Positions 1 to 11,240 of a stretch of DNA of 64,000 bases are shown here, piece by piece (positions within the stretch are counted from its first letter, which is position 1; each line of letters begins with the position of its first letter). The DNA is from Owenia fusiformis (Eukaryota > Annelida > Polychaeta > Sabellida > Oweniidae): positions 28,732,425 through 28,796,424 of the forward strand of contig CAIIXF020000010.1 of assembly GCA_903813345.2 (NCBI GenBank), read 5' to 3'. The translations under genes and the position numbers were made by a program. The notes beneath the pieces were generated by a model, which saw only the letters and a list, made by a program, of their open reading frames with translations, was not told the DNA's origin and did no database searches.

Positions 1-1179
1 TCACATAAATCTGATCAACAATCGGTAAAATCAATATTTGAAAAGTAATATCTTCCCTCCCTCTTGGAGTAAGTTCTTTTGTTGACACTCTATGCATACA
101 TGTTAAATCAAACCATCTGGGGGTTCCAAGAATAGGGCACCTGTCAACGGAAAGCATATAATCTCAGAGATTTGTGCAAAATAAAAGCTGTACCCAGTTG
201 GGAATTTGAAAATGGCCTTGAACTCCCAGTTGAAAACACATCGGTTGAGCTTTAATGAAGTCATAAAATTTTGATTTTCACCATTTTTAAACAATCTTTG
301 ACAGAATTCCAGGTAAAATAAATATAATACATATGTTTATAATGTGCTTTTGTCTTGATAAATAACAACAAACAAGCTTTTAACACAACTACATGTAATT
401 ATATATCACCCCATTCTTATGAAAAACTGTAACAACGGCGTTTTGATAATAATACATAACTCCTATTAAGTAGTGACATAATTAGACTAAATGAAAATAT
501 ATGTGCTTTAATAACATTAAAAAACTTACCTAAAATACTTCATTTCTACTACTTTACAGTAGAGTTGAAATCCTGTTTTATTTTCCACTTCTCTGTTATG
601 ACTAAACTTCTCCAATATGACCAATATGAAAAACACTTAAAAACTCGAGTTTATTTACTGAATGTACTATACTGTGGTTTTCTACCTTTTGAAAACACAT
701 AAAAAGTACGATGTCACGTCATACGATATTCAAGACTTCAGAAAAGCTTTTGAAACACATGTCAGATTTTACACAAGGCTTCAAAAGCCTGGTGATTATT
801 TACAAACGAAAAAATCATTCGGTTAAATGTAAAACGATTCATGGGTCAAAAATTTACGCATTGGTACAAATTAAAAATTCTTTAAAAAGATCTCATATTT
901 TAATTGTGCATGAAGTGAAATGAATTTTAATTATGAATGATGTTATCACCATGTGAAATCAAAAAATGCATTTTAAGTAGATATATGGTTTTGTATGCTA
1001 CGTTTAGACTTTGGAGATGGGGGGATATTAGATTGCACTATATATTACATTGAATCAATATTTTGATGAGACTTAAGGATGTGCTATATGATTTCTCAAT
1101 GTTCAGTTAACTTAAAGCCCTCTTCAACCATATCAATCAATTAAAACACAATTGTATGTACCTTATTCTACATTGCACC
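1..1179. other. AT-rich sequence without recognisable feature
   Basis: Short open frames here (for example 63 codons on minus at 103-294 and 70 codons on plus at 711-923) lack repeats, motifs or splice context that would support coding. I see only AT-rich single-copy-looking sequence. Confidence 0.5.
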
Positions 1180-1186
1180 TCAGAGG

Positions 1187-1391
1187 TAGGCCCATAGCCA
1201 GGGGGGTTCAATGGGTTTGAGCGACCCCCCCCCCCCCTGGCCAAAAAATCTTTCAAAATCATGCAGTTTTTCACCATTCTGAGCACTTTTTAAGTGATTT
1301 TGGCCATTTTTGGACTAAAATTGTCACAAGTGAAACCCCTGGAATTTTTCAAAAAGTGAACCCCCCTTGGCAAATCCTGGCTATGGGCCTG
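1187..1391. mobile_element. ~200-bp MITE, GTAGCCAGG-type termini
   Basis: A short non-autonomous element with terminal inverted repeats AGGCCCATAGCCAGG and CCTGGCTATGGGCCT. It is flanked by TCAGAGG on both sides (1180-1186 and 1392-1398), a probable 6-7 bp target duplication. The interior has a poly-C run and is related to the copies at 4256, 6617, 13794, 14918, 21138 and 45284. It has no coding capacity. Confidence 0.8.
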
Positions 1392-1398
1392 TCAGAGG

Positions 1399-2144
1399 AT
1401 AGTTATAATTTTAACAATGCAAAATTAAAATCCTTAAAAGGGTTGTACTATACTAGACTATACACAATATAAGAATCCTTACTAACTCTAGGTTCAGATA
1501 GCATAGTTTTTTGCTCAACTAGTAACCCTGGTCAATTGTCAACCTAATTTGTCTTACATTGAACAATGGCAACATGGGTCAATATATTAACTAGTCTTGA
1601 CCCAACCCCTTAATATGTAGTCTTTTATATTCTAACTACCATTCTAATACATGCATTATAATTATTTTTCATCTTTAGAAGAGAACTACCAACCTATATA
1701 ATACGATTTGACCTTCAGTATGTATACAAGAGTACCTTTGTTAATTAAAAAGTGATTTGTTATCATTAAATGTTAAATAATCAAAAACCGCTTACCTTAA
1801 TTCATACTGTATATTTTATTCCACAATATCTTTATCAAGGAACTGTCTTGCACTTCTAAAATCTTTTTCTCTCTTTAGCCAAACTGTAAATACAAAAGCA
1901 AGCAAAGTTGTAAAACTGTTACATAATACACAGCAAATATGTCAAGACAAACATTTGAAAAAAGAAAATATAAAGAAGCCAACATAATTTTTTGAAAGTC
2001 TACCAAAATATACAATTCAGGAGCCAAATGTACTTTAAAAGCTTGGAAAGTGAATGTTTGATTTGCATAACTGGTACAAAAGGGTAGCAAAAATGAACAA
2101 GAACGGAGGTGCACTTATAATGGAAATATTTTATACCAGTCATA
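1399..2144. other. AT-rich sequence without recognisable feature
   Basis: No repeat, transposon end or coding signal was recognised. The overlapping short minus-strand frames near 1875-2260 are not supported by any motif. Confidence 0.4.
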
Positions 2145-2290
2145 TTTTGAAACTTAAATGGAGTCGAAAGGAGTGGAATTAGCAAGAAAATAAATAAACA
2201 AATATGAAGTACACACTCTAAATTGTATAGAAATACCCCCAAATTAGGTACTTCTTTCAAATTTTAGAGAGAAACTGAGTGGAATGAGCA
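2145..2290 (-). repeat. Dispersed repeat, minus orientation
   Basis: Contains the recurring pair of landmarks ACTCTAAATTGTATAG and TTTTAGAGAGAAACTGAGTG. The same sequence in inverted orientation lies at 3610-3780, and further copies are at 4610-4770, 8262-8420 and 8990-9190. Copies 2145-2290 and 3610-3780 form an inverted pair about 1.3 kb apart and might be the ends of one old element. Confidence 0.55.
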
Positions 2291-3157
2291 TGAGCAGACG
2301 GACATTTTGAGGAAATGTACCTTGATAAATTCAAATCCAAACATTCTCAATTACTGATACAAAACATCAACATTGTGAACAAGTTCAAAAATAATACTTG
2401 AAGGAACTGTTCAGATTTCAAATAATATGAATCAGTCAGCAGTCTTTGGCCAATGGTCAAAATAATAAATCAAATTTCAAATTAGAGTTGCTTTAAGCAA
2501 ACCCCCCTCCCCTTCCTTACACTCCTTATCTCCACAAATTGGATAAAGGAAGGGGGAGGGGGGGGGGTGGGGCTCATGTGATTAGATGTAAGACCAAGTT
2601 CAAATTAAAAATTCCAATAATATTATAATATCATAAAATGCTATGCTGTAATTGGTTAAATCATTGCTGTTACATGGCACCTATCATAATATTCACAGGA
2701 TGAACTTCATACAATACAATTCATCAAAATGGTAAAGCAAATTATAAACGTTTAGTCCGAGCGTTTAGTATCAGCTATTGAAAATACAGACCTACCTATT
2801 CTACAGATCATGATATCCCTCCGGCCAAATATCATTTCAAAGTAACGTTTTTTATTCAGTAACATATTTCAAAATCCTGGATAATAATGTCATAACTTAC
2901 TATAATATACCATTCAGAGTGGACACTCATATTTTATTGTATTTTATTGAGCCAAGGATTGAATAACTGTACACAAGAGTGGGTTGTTAGGGAAAGGATG
3001 TGCCAATCACTATAAAAACATCCCTATATAAAGAAAATAGTGCAAGAACAACATGTCATTAATCATGGTAGTGTAGTGACATAATATAATGATGAAAGAA
3101 TGACCAAGCAATGAACAAACTAACGAATGAATGGATGGAAGAATGAATTAATTTTTT

Positions 3158-3325
3158 TTATAGTTTATTGTTATTTATTTCCATATTATTCAACATAATT
3201 ATTTACATAGATTGTGAGGGGCCGAGGCTATATAGCATTATTGGCCCCCCTCTAGAAAGAGACTAGAAAGAGAAAAACATAAAATAAATCACTGGAGTGT
3301 GTAGGATTGCAAAGGACAGACGGTC
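3158..3325 (-). mobile_element. 3' end of a retroposon (LINE or SINE), minus strand
   Basis: Read on the minus strand, the sequence ends in an AATAAA-containing A-rich tail followed by A(7-8). GAATTAAT-type direct repeats lie on both sides (around 3143-3152 and 3332-3352), as expected for a target-primed insertion. There is no coding content, so the family cannot be named. Confidence 0.4.
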
Positions 3326-3609
3326 GTCCACCAGAATTAATGAATTAATGAATCTTGGCTAAAAGAAAAATTCTATGGTTTCATTTTTTTTTTCCTCCAC
3401 AAACCACAATATCAATCAAATAACATAAGACAGTATCAAATAATACTCCAAAGTATCAAATGATGACCACCGTATCAAATGATGACAAAATATTTTTCAA
3501 ATGAGGTTTTGGTTTGTCTGATTACAGTGAAACCCATGCCATTTGCGAATGTTATACCTTGTCCCTATAATCTTTTATGAAACAACATACTGTTCTTTTG
3601 CATCTCCTG

Positions 3610-3780
3610 CAACATGCTTGTCCGTCTGCTCATGCTTATTTCACTCAATTCCTCTCTAAAATTTGATTAAAATGTCAGATTTTCTTGCATTTTTATACAA
3701 TTTAGAGTATTTACTATGTGATTATTTACTTTATTTCTTGCTGATTACCCTTTTTATCACCTTGTTTCACATTTGAAAAC
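3610..3780 (+). repeat. Dispersed repeat, plus orientation
   Basis: Inverted partner of 2145-2290, sharing TCCGTCTGCTCATGCTTATT and ACAATTTAGAGT. It includes the terminal-looking sequence that opens several copies in the first 10 kb. Confidence 0.5.
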
Positions 3781-4016
3781 ATGACAAGCATAAATCGCAC
3801 TTACAGGTTATCTCAAAGTATCCCAAAATACCACCAAGAATGCATGGTAAACCACATTGTAGAAGACACACAAATATAAAAACAAGCTTTGATTATCAAA
3901 ATACTTGGTCACCACCAAAAATGTGAACAATTAAGTGAGGTAAATTAATTGAAACTGTCAGTCAAATATGAGACAATAGGTTTTCTGTGATTTTCAAACT
4001 TTTTGCACTCCTTGGT

Positions 4017-4255
4017 CAATTTCCAAGCCTACCTCAAGCCCATTAGTAATTTTTCAGTGACAACGAGAGTAAGCAGAGGGGATTGTACACGTAATATGGT
4101 CAAGTTCCAAACCTACCTCAAGCCCATTAGTAATTTTTCAGTGACAACGAGAGTAAGCAGAGGGGATTGTACACGTAATATGGTCAAGTTCCAAACCTAC
4201 CTCAAGCCCATTAGTAATTTTCAGTGACAACGAGAGTAAGCAGAGGGGATTGTAC
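4017..4255 (+). repeat. 84-bp tandem repeat, about 3 copies
   Basis: Three consecutive units, starting with CCTACCTCAAGCCCATTAGT, are spaced 84 bp apart. Because 84 is a multiple of three, all copies share a frame and produce a spurious 74-codon open frame. The MITE at 4256-4452 has inserted into the last unit and split its TTGTACACGTAATATGG segment. Confidence 0.85.
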
Positions 4256-4452
4256 CAGGCCCGTAGCCAGAATTTTCCAAGGGGGGGTTCGTTTTTCTAA
4301 AAAATTCTAGGGGGGGGGTTCACTTTGGCAAATATGGCCAAAAATCACTCAAAAATTAGTCAGAATTGTGAAAAACTGCATGATTTTGAAAGAAATTTTG
4401 GCCAGGGGGGGGTTCGCCCGAACCCCCCGAACCCCCCCTGGCTACGGGCCTG
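4256..4452. mobile_element. MITE with perfect 15-bp inverted repeats
   Basis: A 197-bp element bounded by CAGGCCCGTAGCCAG and its exact complement CTGGCTACGGGCCTG. TTGTAC flanks both ends (4250-4255 and 4453-4458) as a 6-bp target duplication. The surrounding 84-bp tandem array shows the uninterrupted target, so this copy defines the element boundaries. The interior carries G-rich and C-rich runs and no gene. Confidence 0.9.
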
Positions 4453-4609
4453 TTGTACACATAATATGGTAATGATTTTGCACTTCAAAAGAAATGATAC
4501 CTACACATCAGAAATGTTTTTCATGTACTGAGTAAATACAGCATGGGGGTGAGAACCTGAATCAGATATAGCCCTAAAGCCCAAATACCAAAATAGTTGA
4601 ATTTCAAAA

Positions 4610-4770
4610 TACAAAATAGAGTGGAAAAGAGTGAAATTAGCCAGAAATAAAATAAACAGGGATGTAGTCAACACTCTAAATTACATGGAAATCCAAGAAG
4701 ATTAGGCAATTCATTCACATTTTAGAGAGAAATAGAGTGAAATGTAAAATAAGGACGAGCAACTGGCGCT
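4610..4770 (-). repeat. Dispersed repeat, minus orientation
   Basis: A further copy of the 2145-2290 family, with GAGTGGAAAAGAGTGAAATT, ACTCTAAATTACATGG and TTTTAGAGAGAAATAGAGTG in the same order. Confidence 0.5.
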
Positions 4771-5454
4771 GGCATCATGTATCTAAGAACCCATGAGTCA
4801 GATGTTTAAGACAGCATGCAGAAAAATGTTTAGTTTTCAGGTCAGGGATATATTGAGATCTTTCAACACTTGGTACTGTGAAAATTCCCACCATAAAATA
4901 ACATTATTTTGGTCCAAATAGGAAAATCAAGAGTTTAAGAATCTCTATAACCAAAAAGCTACCTCTTGGAAATATATCTTACTTGTGTTTTCATCATCAT
5001 TATTGACCAAACCTTGCAAAAAGATTGATTTTCAGTGGTTGATTATTTTTTCACTGAACCAAAACATTTCCATTTGTACTTAGGGAACTAATGAGTTGCC
5101 CAAAGCAGTTGGGTTTTATGTTTCACTTACAGAATATCTTCCTTGGAAATCCATTCTGATGGATACAGCAACAGATTTCCCAGCAAAAAAAATTGATCTG
5201 TTTTTTAAGTTGTATTTAAAACATCTGTATACAAATTCTTTCTGGTCAAATATCTAATCTAGTGTTTCCCCCATATTTATTTCAATTTTTTTACTGGAAC
5301 ATTTAAAGATTCATTTTTTCTAAAAAAGCAATATTTTGGGAATTGGAAATAACTAAAAAAATTATAATACATTTCAATGTAAAGAGTGTCCTGTTATCCA
5401 ATTTTTCTCTTATATTTGAAAGAACCTGGTTTTCTATATATTAGGTTACACATG
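4771..5454. other. AT-rich sequence without recognisable feature
   Basis: No coding frame or repeat relationship to the rest of the window was noticed. Confidence 0.4.
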
Positions 5455-6552
5455 GTGGTCCAAAAAAATGGGACACTCTTATTTCAAAAATAAATATTGA
5501 TTTTCTTGATGAAAACATGTCATATTATATACCAATGGATAGGGAATTAACTCATCTTTGATTTGGTATATCATAATATTAAGTTCAAATTTATCATAAT
5601 GTCTGTCAACCAGCGTCCATGATATAAATGACATCATTTTCGTTTCAAAACAGGTTTTCCAAAACTTGCAAAAACCAAGTTTTATTGTCAACTTTATTGA
5701 CATAAACAGATATTCAATATGTCCACCATTTTGATCAATTGTAGCCCTTAATTTTGGCCTAAACTGGTCAATAGCATCATTGATATGCTGTTGAGACAAT
5801 GAACTTCACTTCTCAATAATTCTGTCCTTTAGGGACTAAATAGATGTAAAGGATTCAAGGTACACTAATTCTGTTAGTTCTCCCCATACATGGTAGTCGC
5901 AGACGTTGGGTGTTCGGGTGATCGGGTGATCTGGGGAGGCAGTGATTGAGGGGGGATGAATCAAGGCACATTTTCTTTTAAACATTTGACACTCTTGTGA
6001 GATCTATTGCTTAGAGCCCCATCTTGTTGGAAAATGTAATGATTCGAAAATGAGCTCATATATCAGGATGGTCCAAAAGCAACATAATTGGATCCTCCGA
6101 TATCAACGTCTGCGACGACCACATATTGGGAGAACTAACAGAATTGGTTTATCATGAATCCCTTACATCTACTCAGTCCCTTATTAAGGATAGAATTGTT
6201 AGAAGTGAAATTCATTGTCTCAACAGCATACATATGATGCTATTGTCCAGTGTAGGCCAAAGTTGAGAGCAACAATTGATCAAAATGGTGGGCATATTGA
6301 ATATCTGTCTATGTAAATAAAGTTGACAAAAAACTTGGATTTTGCAAGTTTTAGAAAACCCGTTTTGAAATGAAAATGGCATCATTTATATTATGGACGC
6401 TGGTTGACAGACATTATAATTAATATGAACTAATGATATACGAAATTAAAGATGAGTAAATTCCCTATCCAATGGTATATAATATGACATGTTTTCATCA
6501 ACAAAATCAATATTTATTTTTGAAATACGAGTGTCTTATTTTTTGGACCACC
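5455..6552. mobile_element. Foldback element with mariner/Tc1-type ends
   Basis: A ~1.1-kb near-palindrome. The left arm (5455 to about 5915) is repeated in reverse complement from about 6098 to 6552. The ends are GGTGGTCCAAAAAA and TTTTTTGGACCACC, the 'tggtccaaaa' style common in IS630/Tc1/mariner elements. The ~180-bp centre is single. Each arm carries the same transposase C-terminal remnant, readable on minus in the left arm and broken on plus in the right. The structure suggests an inverted duplication of one element end. Confidence 0.8.
5479..5799 (-). pseudogene. Transposase C-terminal remnant (IS630/Tc1/mariner-like)
   Basis: The reading frame contains DAIDQFRPKLRATIDQNGGH followed by IEYLF, resembling the extreme C-terminus of many insect and invertebrate IS630-type transposases (known pattern: basic/aromatic stretch, then NGGHxE). 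The catalytic domain is absent. Homologous but stop-interrupted sequence lies in the opposite arm at about 6220-6320. The assignment rests on motif memory and not on a search. Confidence 0.5.
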
Positions 6553-6616
6553 ACGACATGTATTTAGAGTTTAAACTTTTCCTCTCCTGTTTACATTATT
6601 CCTCATTTCAAAACAT

Positions 6617-6785
6617 GACCACCCCCCGGCCAAAAATTCTTTCAAAACCATGCAGTTTCTCACCATTTTGAGCACTTCTCAAGTGATTTTAGCCATATTT
6701 GGGCCAAAATTGTCAAATGTGAAGCCCCCCTGGAAATTTTTGAAAACTGAACCCTCCCCCCTTAACAAATCCTGGCTACGGGCCT
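6617..6785. mobile_element. Truncated MITE (GTAGCCAGG family)
   Basis: Matches the 1187-1391 element from its C-run and GGCCAAAAATTCTTTCAAAA to the terminal CCTGGCTACGGGCCTG. The left terminal repeat is missing. Confidence 0.7.
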
Positions 6786-6789
6786 GCCA

Positions 6790-7385
6790 TTTGACATAAT
6801 TTCTATTTGACAAGTGCAGATACCTTGTAGCTATATGCATCAAATCCAACTGATCTAAGATATCACAAAGTGACGGAATAAAAACAAAAAATACACTCTA
6901 AAAACATTCAAATGTGATCGCTCAACTGAGTACGGAGGCAAGAAAAACAAATTCGATTACTTCTATCAATTAACGCTTAATTGGAGACCCATGTTTGGCA
7001 AATTGATCCCGTGTACTTCTGATATGGAATTGGTTGAGATTTGAACAAATGTATACTATCACAAGTAGGGAGCTAATTGTTTGCACATCTGTGAGGATTG
7101 GAGGCAAAGGGAACCTCCACAATTTGAACACCGTATTTATTTATTTTCCAAGCTTGATTCAAGATCTGACATACTTAAGGACAGTTTTGAACTTTTTTTT
7201 GATTTTCAAAAAAATGTGACAACAGTTCCTGGTGTGGGAAAATAAAAATGCAATATATGAAATCAAGAATAGTCTTATAAAGGTATCTCTACCCCCTCTC
7301 ACCCAGATTATGATGTGGCCTCCCCTTTGTTGTCTTGTGTGTTTTACAGAGAATGAGATAGGTAAGGGAAGGAAAAATAGGCAAG
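6790..7385. other. No recognisable feature
   Basis: Short frames occur in both strands without supporting motifs. Confidence 0.35.
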
Positions 7386-7708
7386 GCAAATATAAATGGG
7401 TGAGACAAATATAAAAGGGTGAGGAAAATATAAATGGGTGAGGCAAATATAAATAGGTGTGGCAAATATAAATAGGTGTGGCAAATATAAATGGGTGAGG
7501 CAAATATAAATAGGTGTGGCAAATATAAATGGGTGAGGGAAATATAAATGGGTGTGGGAAATACAAATGGGTGAGGAAAATATAAATGGGTGTGGGAAAC
7601 ATAAATGGGCGAGAAAAATATAAATGGGTGAGACAAATATAAATAGGTGTGGCAAATATAAATAGGTGTGGCAAATATAAATGGGTGAGACAAATATAAA
7701 TAGGTAAG
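7386..7708 (+). repeat. 19-bp minisatellite, 17 copies
   Basis: Seventeen consecutive 19-bp units of the form GCAAATATAAATGGGTGAG, with recurring variants (ATAGGTGTG, ATGGGTGTG), followed by two decayed units to about 7738. Because 19 is not a multiple of three, the reading frame cycles. This generates three overlapping minus-strand open frames (7159-7845, 7289-7693, 7344-7718) that are not genes. Confidence 0.95.
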
Positions 7709-7984
7709 GCAAATTCAATTAACAGGTAAGACAAATATGAGTTAAGCAGGAATTGTACCATTAGACTGACTTTAATTTCACAGTCTCTATTGAAAAAACA
7801 TCTGAATAAATATGTTTCTACACAATTTTGGTGAGGTAGTTGCATACTATACCTAGCTATGGTAGGTGCTTGACTACACAGTCATAATCAGGCAACCATA
7901 TCTCTAACATAAGATATTCTATTTATTCTAAGAATGTGAAATACTTTTGGAACATGATGCCAAACAAATCAATTATTCAACTTA

Positions 7985-8225
7985 TGTTTCCTAGCAACAC
8001 TTGTGAAAATCAACAAGGATGCGGTCTCCTAGCAACTGAGGTTGTCACGGTAACATTACTCCAACAAACTTATCATGTTCAAGTTGCTATTTATCAATAA
8101 ACCATGACCAATACTTGTGAAAATCAACAAAGATGCAGTCTCCTAGCAACAGAGGTTGTCAAGGTAACATTAATCCAACAATCTCATCTTGTCCATGTGG
8201 CTATTTATCAATAAACCGTGACCAG
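7985..8225 (+). repeat. Direct duplication of ~114 bp with X-box-like motifs
   Basis: Two adjacent copies, starting near 7999 and 8113, share CTTGTGAAAATCAACAA, TCTCCTAGCAAC, GAGGTTGTCA and CTATTTATCAATAAACC. Motifs resembling RFX X-boxes occur five times: GTTTCCTAGCAAC (7986-7998), GTCTCCTAGCAAC (8024-8036 and 8138-8150), GTTGTCACGGTAAC (8041-8054) and GTTGTCAAGGTAAC (8155-8168). Whether they act is unknown. Confidence 0.8.
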
Positions 8226-8261
8226 ATCATGTACACTTTCCTTGCTTACATTATCACCTCA

Positions 8262-8420
8262 GTTCATACTTATTTCACTTCATTTCTCTCTAAAATTCCC
8301 AAGAAATTACTGACTTTCTGTCATTTCTATACAATTTAGAATGTTGACTTCAAGTCCATGTATTCTATTCCGTGGTAATTCCTCTCTTTTTTACGTTATT
8401 TCAAATTTTAAAACGAATGG
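8262..8420 (+). repeat. Dispersed repeat, plus orientation
   Basis: A copy of the 3610-3780 family, with TTCTCTCTAAAATTCCCAAG and TATACAATTTAGAATGTTGA. Confidence 0.5.
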
Positions 8421-8989
8421 TTGTGATATTTTATTGTTTGGTTTGCTCTTGTGTAGCCCACACTTCAAAAGTGTGGAGAGGTTTACAAACAAGGGTTGTG
8501 TTTACAAAGTAGTTATAAAAGGCCCAACCTGAAGACTATTCTGAAGAAATATTACAAATTGGAATTTGTAACCTTGAAGTGAAGGGTCTTGAGCAAAGTA
8601 TGTAATAAAATATAGAATTCACTTTTAAGATTTCGATGAAATAGGCTCCTACTCGACAACATATACCTTTTGATATATTTATAGCGAGTGTCACTTCATG
8701 GTCTAGTTAACCCATACTAATGATAAGACTTCATTTGAATGGGGAGATCAAGGACTCCGATTGAAATATTAGGGGGAGGATACAAAACAATCAAAAATGA
8801 ATTGAAATCAACTGTGAGTTTATCAATATTTTTTACAGACATGCAAACCAAAAATATTTTGATGTTATGTCTAGAAATTATTATCAGCATCAAATAAATT
8901 GAAATGTGGTCGTTTTATCAATAATAAACCAATGATGTCTCATTTTTGAGATAAAAATTCTCCCTTTACATGCAAATTTTTTTGATTCA

Positions 8990-9190
8990 TCTCTAAATTC
9001 TGATCTGATTTTCTTGCAATTCCATATAATTTAGTCTCAATTTCATGCCGGTTTAATTCATTTCTTTCTTATTTCTGTAAAATTTGAAAAACTTTGTGAT
9101 TTTCTTGCATTTCTATACAATTTAGAGTGACTACTACATGCTTGTTTACTTCATTCCCTGCCAATTCCACTATCTTTTACTATATATTCA
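8990..9190 (+). repeat. Dispersed repeat, plus orientation, two partial copies
   Basis: Two overlapping partial copies of the 3610-3780 family, ending ATATAATTTAGTCTC and ATACAATTTAGAGTGAC. Confidence 0.45.
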
Positions 9191-9199
9191 ATTTTAAAA

Positions 9200-10970
9200 C
9201 GTGAACCACAAAATGTTTTCACTCCTTGGTATTTCAAAAGTATAAACTTATAAAGGGGATCAAGTAGGGCTGCATGTCAAACAATCATTCGTAAAAGAAA
9301 TCTTATTAAAGTAAACTCGGTTATAAACCAGCAATGAAAACTATATGAAAGGAAATAATTATTAAATACTCCAGAATTAGCTTTCAGAACATATGGAAGG
9401 TCTGAGCACCTTGGGGGAATTATTAGGACTCTCTTAGACTTCAAAAGATTTTATGATTCCTGCACTTATTGGAGCATGGGGAATGGGGAAAAGCCAGGTG
9501 ACAGGATTTTGAAAATATAAGATAAATCTATGAGAGCCAATAATTTGACAAAGAATATTATAATTCAGCTTTGAATTGATGGACCATCCAAATTTAATAT
9601 TTATATTCCGAAGATTTAATTATTCAAAAAATGTTCAAGATCCTATCTATTTATTATTAAATCAAGTCTCTCTTCAGTGGGACATTTGAAGTCCTATAAT
9701 TCCTCAAAGACAGACATATCAATCTTATTTCTAGAGCCTGTCACCCCGCACCTGTAGCCGGGGGGGGGGGGAGGCTCCTCCTTGGACATAAATTCTTTGC
9801 CCCCTCACAGCCTTCTCTTGGATCTGTTTATGGTATGATCATAACAATTCTAGTTTCAAAATTCTGCAATAGTCCCCAGAGTATGAGGGGTACAGCTAGG
9901 GTCTTAATATGCAGACGGACAGACAGAAAACCAGAATGTGACAGATGAACAGCCAGAAAAACTGATGGATGGACAGAAGAACTGATGGATGGACAGAAGA
10001 ATGTATGGTTAGATGTTATGATTTATGACCGGCTGGACCATTCAAGCTTGCTCTACTGAATCATTCTGAATTGAGACAGCACTGGAAATATGTTTTCAAA
10101 GAATTGTACATACAAATTTTATTCATCTTCATAACTAAACTTATAAGTGTGTTTTTCTAGCGGCACAGGTTTGGCACGTTTTATGGCCATACAAGGATCC
10201 TATAAAGAACATCATTTTGAAAACTTGAATGAAAAAAGACTACAAAAATAACTTCCTACAGCTGTGAAGACATAAAAGTGAAAAAGTGAAAACAAAGTTA
10301 AAAACCATCAATTACTTTTTCAGTCAAGAAGAAAAAAAAGCCAAGGTCATTATTCAAATGTTTTTAAGTAGGTATGATTTTAGGGTAAAATTTTAAATAG
10401 CTTTCACCTGATGTTTGTACATAATATGTGCTTTAAGTTTACTAGATTTGAGGTAGGACTGGTAGAGCGAGTTTATTGTGAGAATTCATTGGTTTGTGTG
10501 AGACCCCCTCCTCCATGTGGGGAGTGTAGGGTGTTGTCTAGGGGGTGGGATTTTCATGTAGTACTTCCCCCGAGTAGGGACTTTTGAAATGCACATTCCT
10601 GGTAATTGGAATTTTGACTATATTTGGCAAGCCATCATGATAAACCATGTCATCTCATTTCTTCTCAGCCCTGAGATGTTTCAGCTGAAACAGAAAGAGT
10701 ATCAGAATGTTGGCAAGCTATTACTGCTCCCTGGGTATCATATGGATCGATTGGTGCAAGGGTATAATATTTAACTGCCCAATTTTTATTTTGTCAAAAT
10801 CCCAAGCCCTTCCTACCTGGTGGGTATCACAAAAACCTTCAAATGATGCATCAGCATGCAGACAGTAATATTTACACACAATATGCAAATTGGCTAAAAT
10901 GTGTGCTACCTTGGTCTACCTTAATGAAAGATCCTGGATAATATGGCAGTTATGTTTTACTTATATTATT
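9200..10970. other. Mostly featureless; short degenerate repeats
   Basis: Holds a G-run preceded by CCTGTAGCC at about 9751, probably a decayed MITE end, and a degenerate GATGGATGGACAGA minisatellite at about 9912-10006. No gene is supported. Confidence 0.4.
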
Positions 10971-10989
10971 ACACAGTACTATCTCTATT

Positions 10990-11240
10990 CCTTTAATGCA
11001 GTGCAATGCAAGTCCTAAGGGTACATCAATGTTCTGCAATATTATAAGATAAATTGTACTTTAATGCAATGCTGCATTATATCAATGCAATACAATATGA
11101 TTTACTGCAATGCAACAATCTGCAATATTCCTTGATACTGAAATATAATGCAATATATAAATGCAGTGCAATGTGATTTATTGCAATGCATCATTCTTCA
11201 ATATTCTTTGATACTGCAATATAATGCAATACAGTGTTTT
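10990..11240 (+). repeat. Degenerate tandem TGCAAT-rich repeat
   Basis: Imperfect repeats of TGCAATGCAACA, CAATATTC and TTGATACTG occur at about 11098-11160 and again at 11165-11236, with looser copies upstream. The sequence is low complexity and non-coding. Confidence 0.6.

Noticed and set aside
4003-4227. 74-codon plus-strand frame with internal repeats
   Set aside because: Produced by the 84-bp tandem repeat, broken by a MITE; no supporting features.
7386-7708. CRISPR-like array
   Set aside because: Contiguous 19-bp units with no spacers; a minisatellite.
7159-7845. 228-codon minus-strand frame with two overlapping frames
   Set aside because: Generated by the 19-bp minisatellite, which cycles through all frames; no independent coding evidence.
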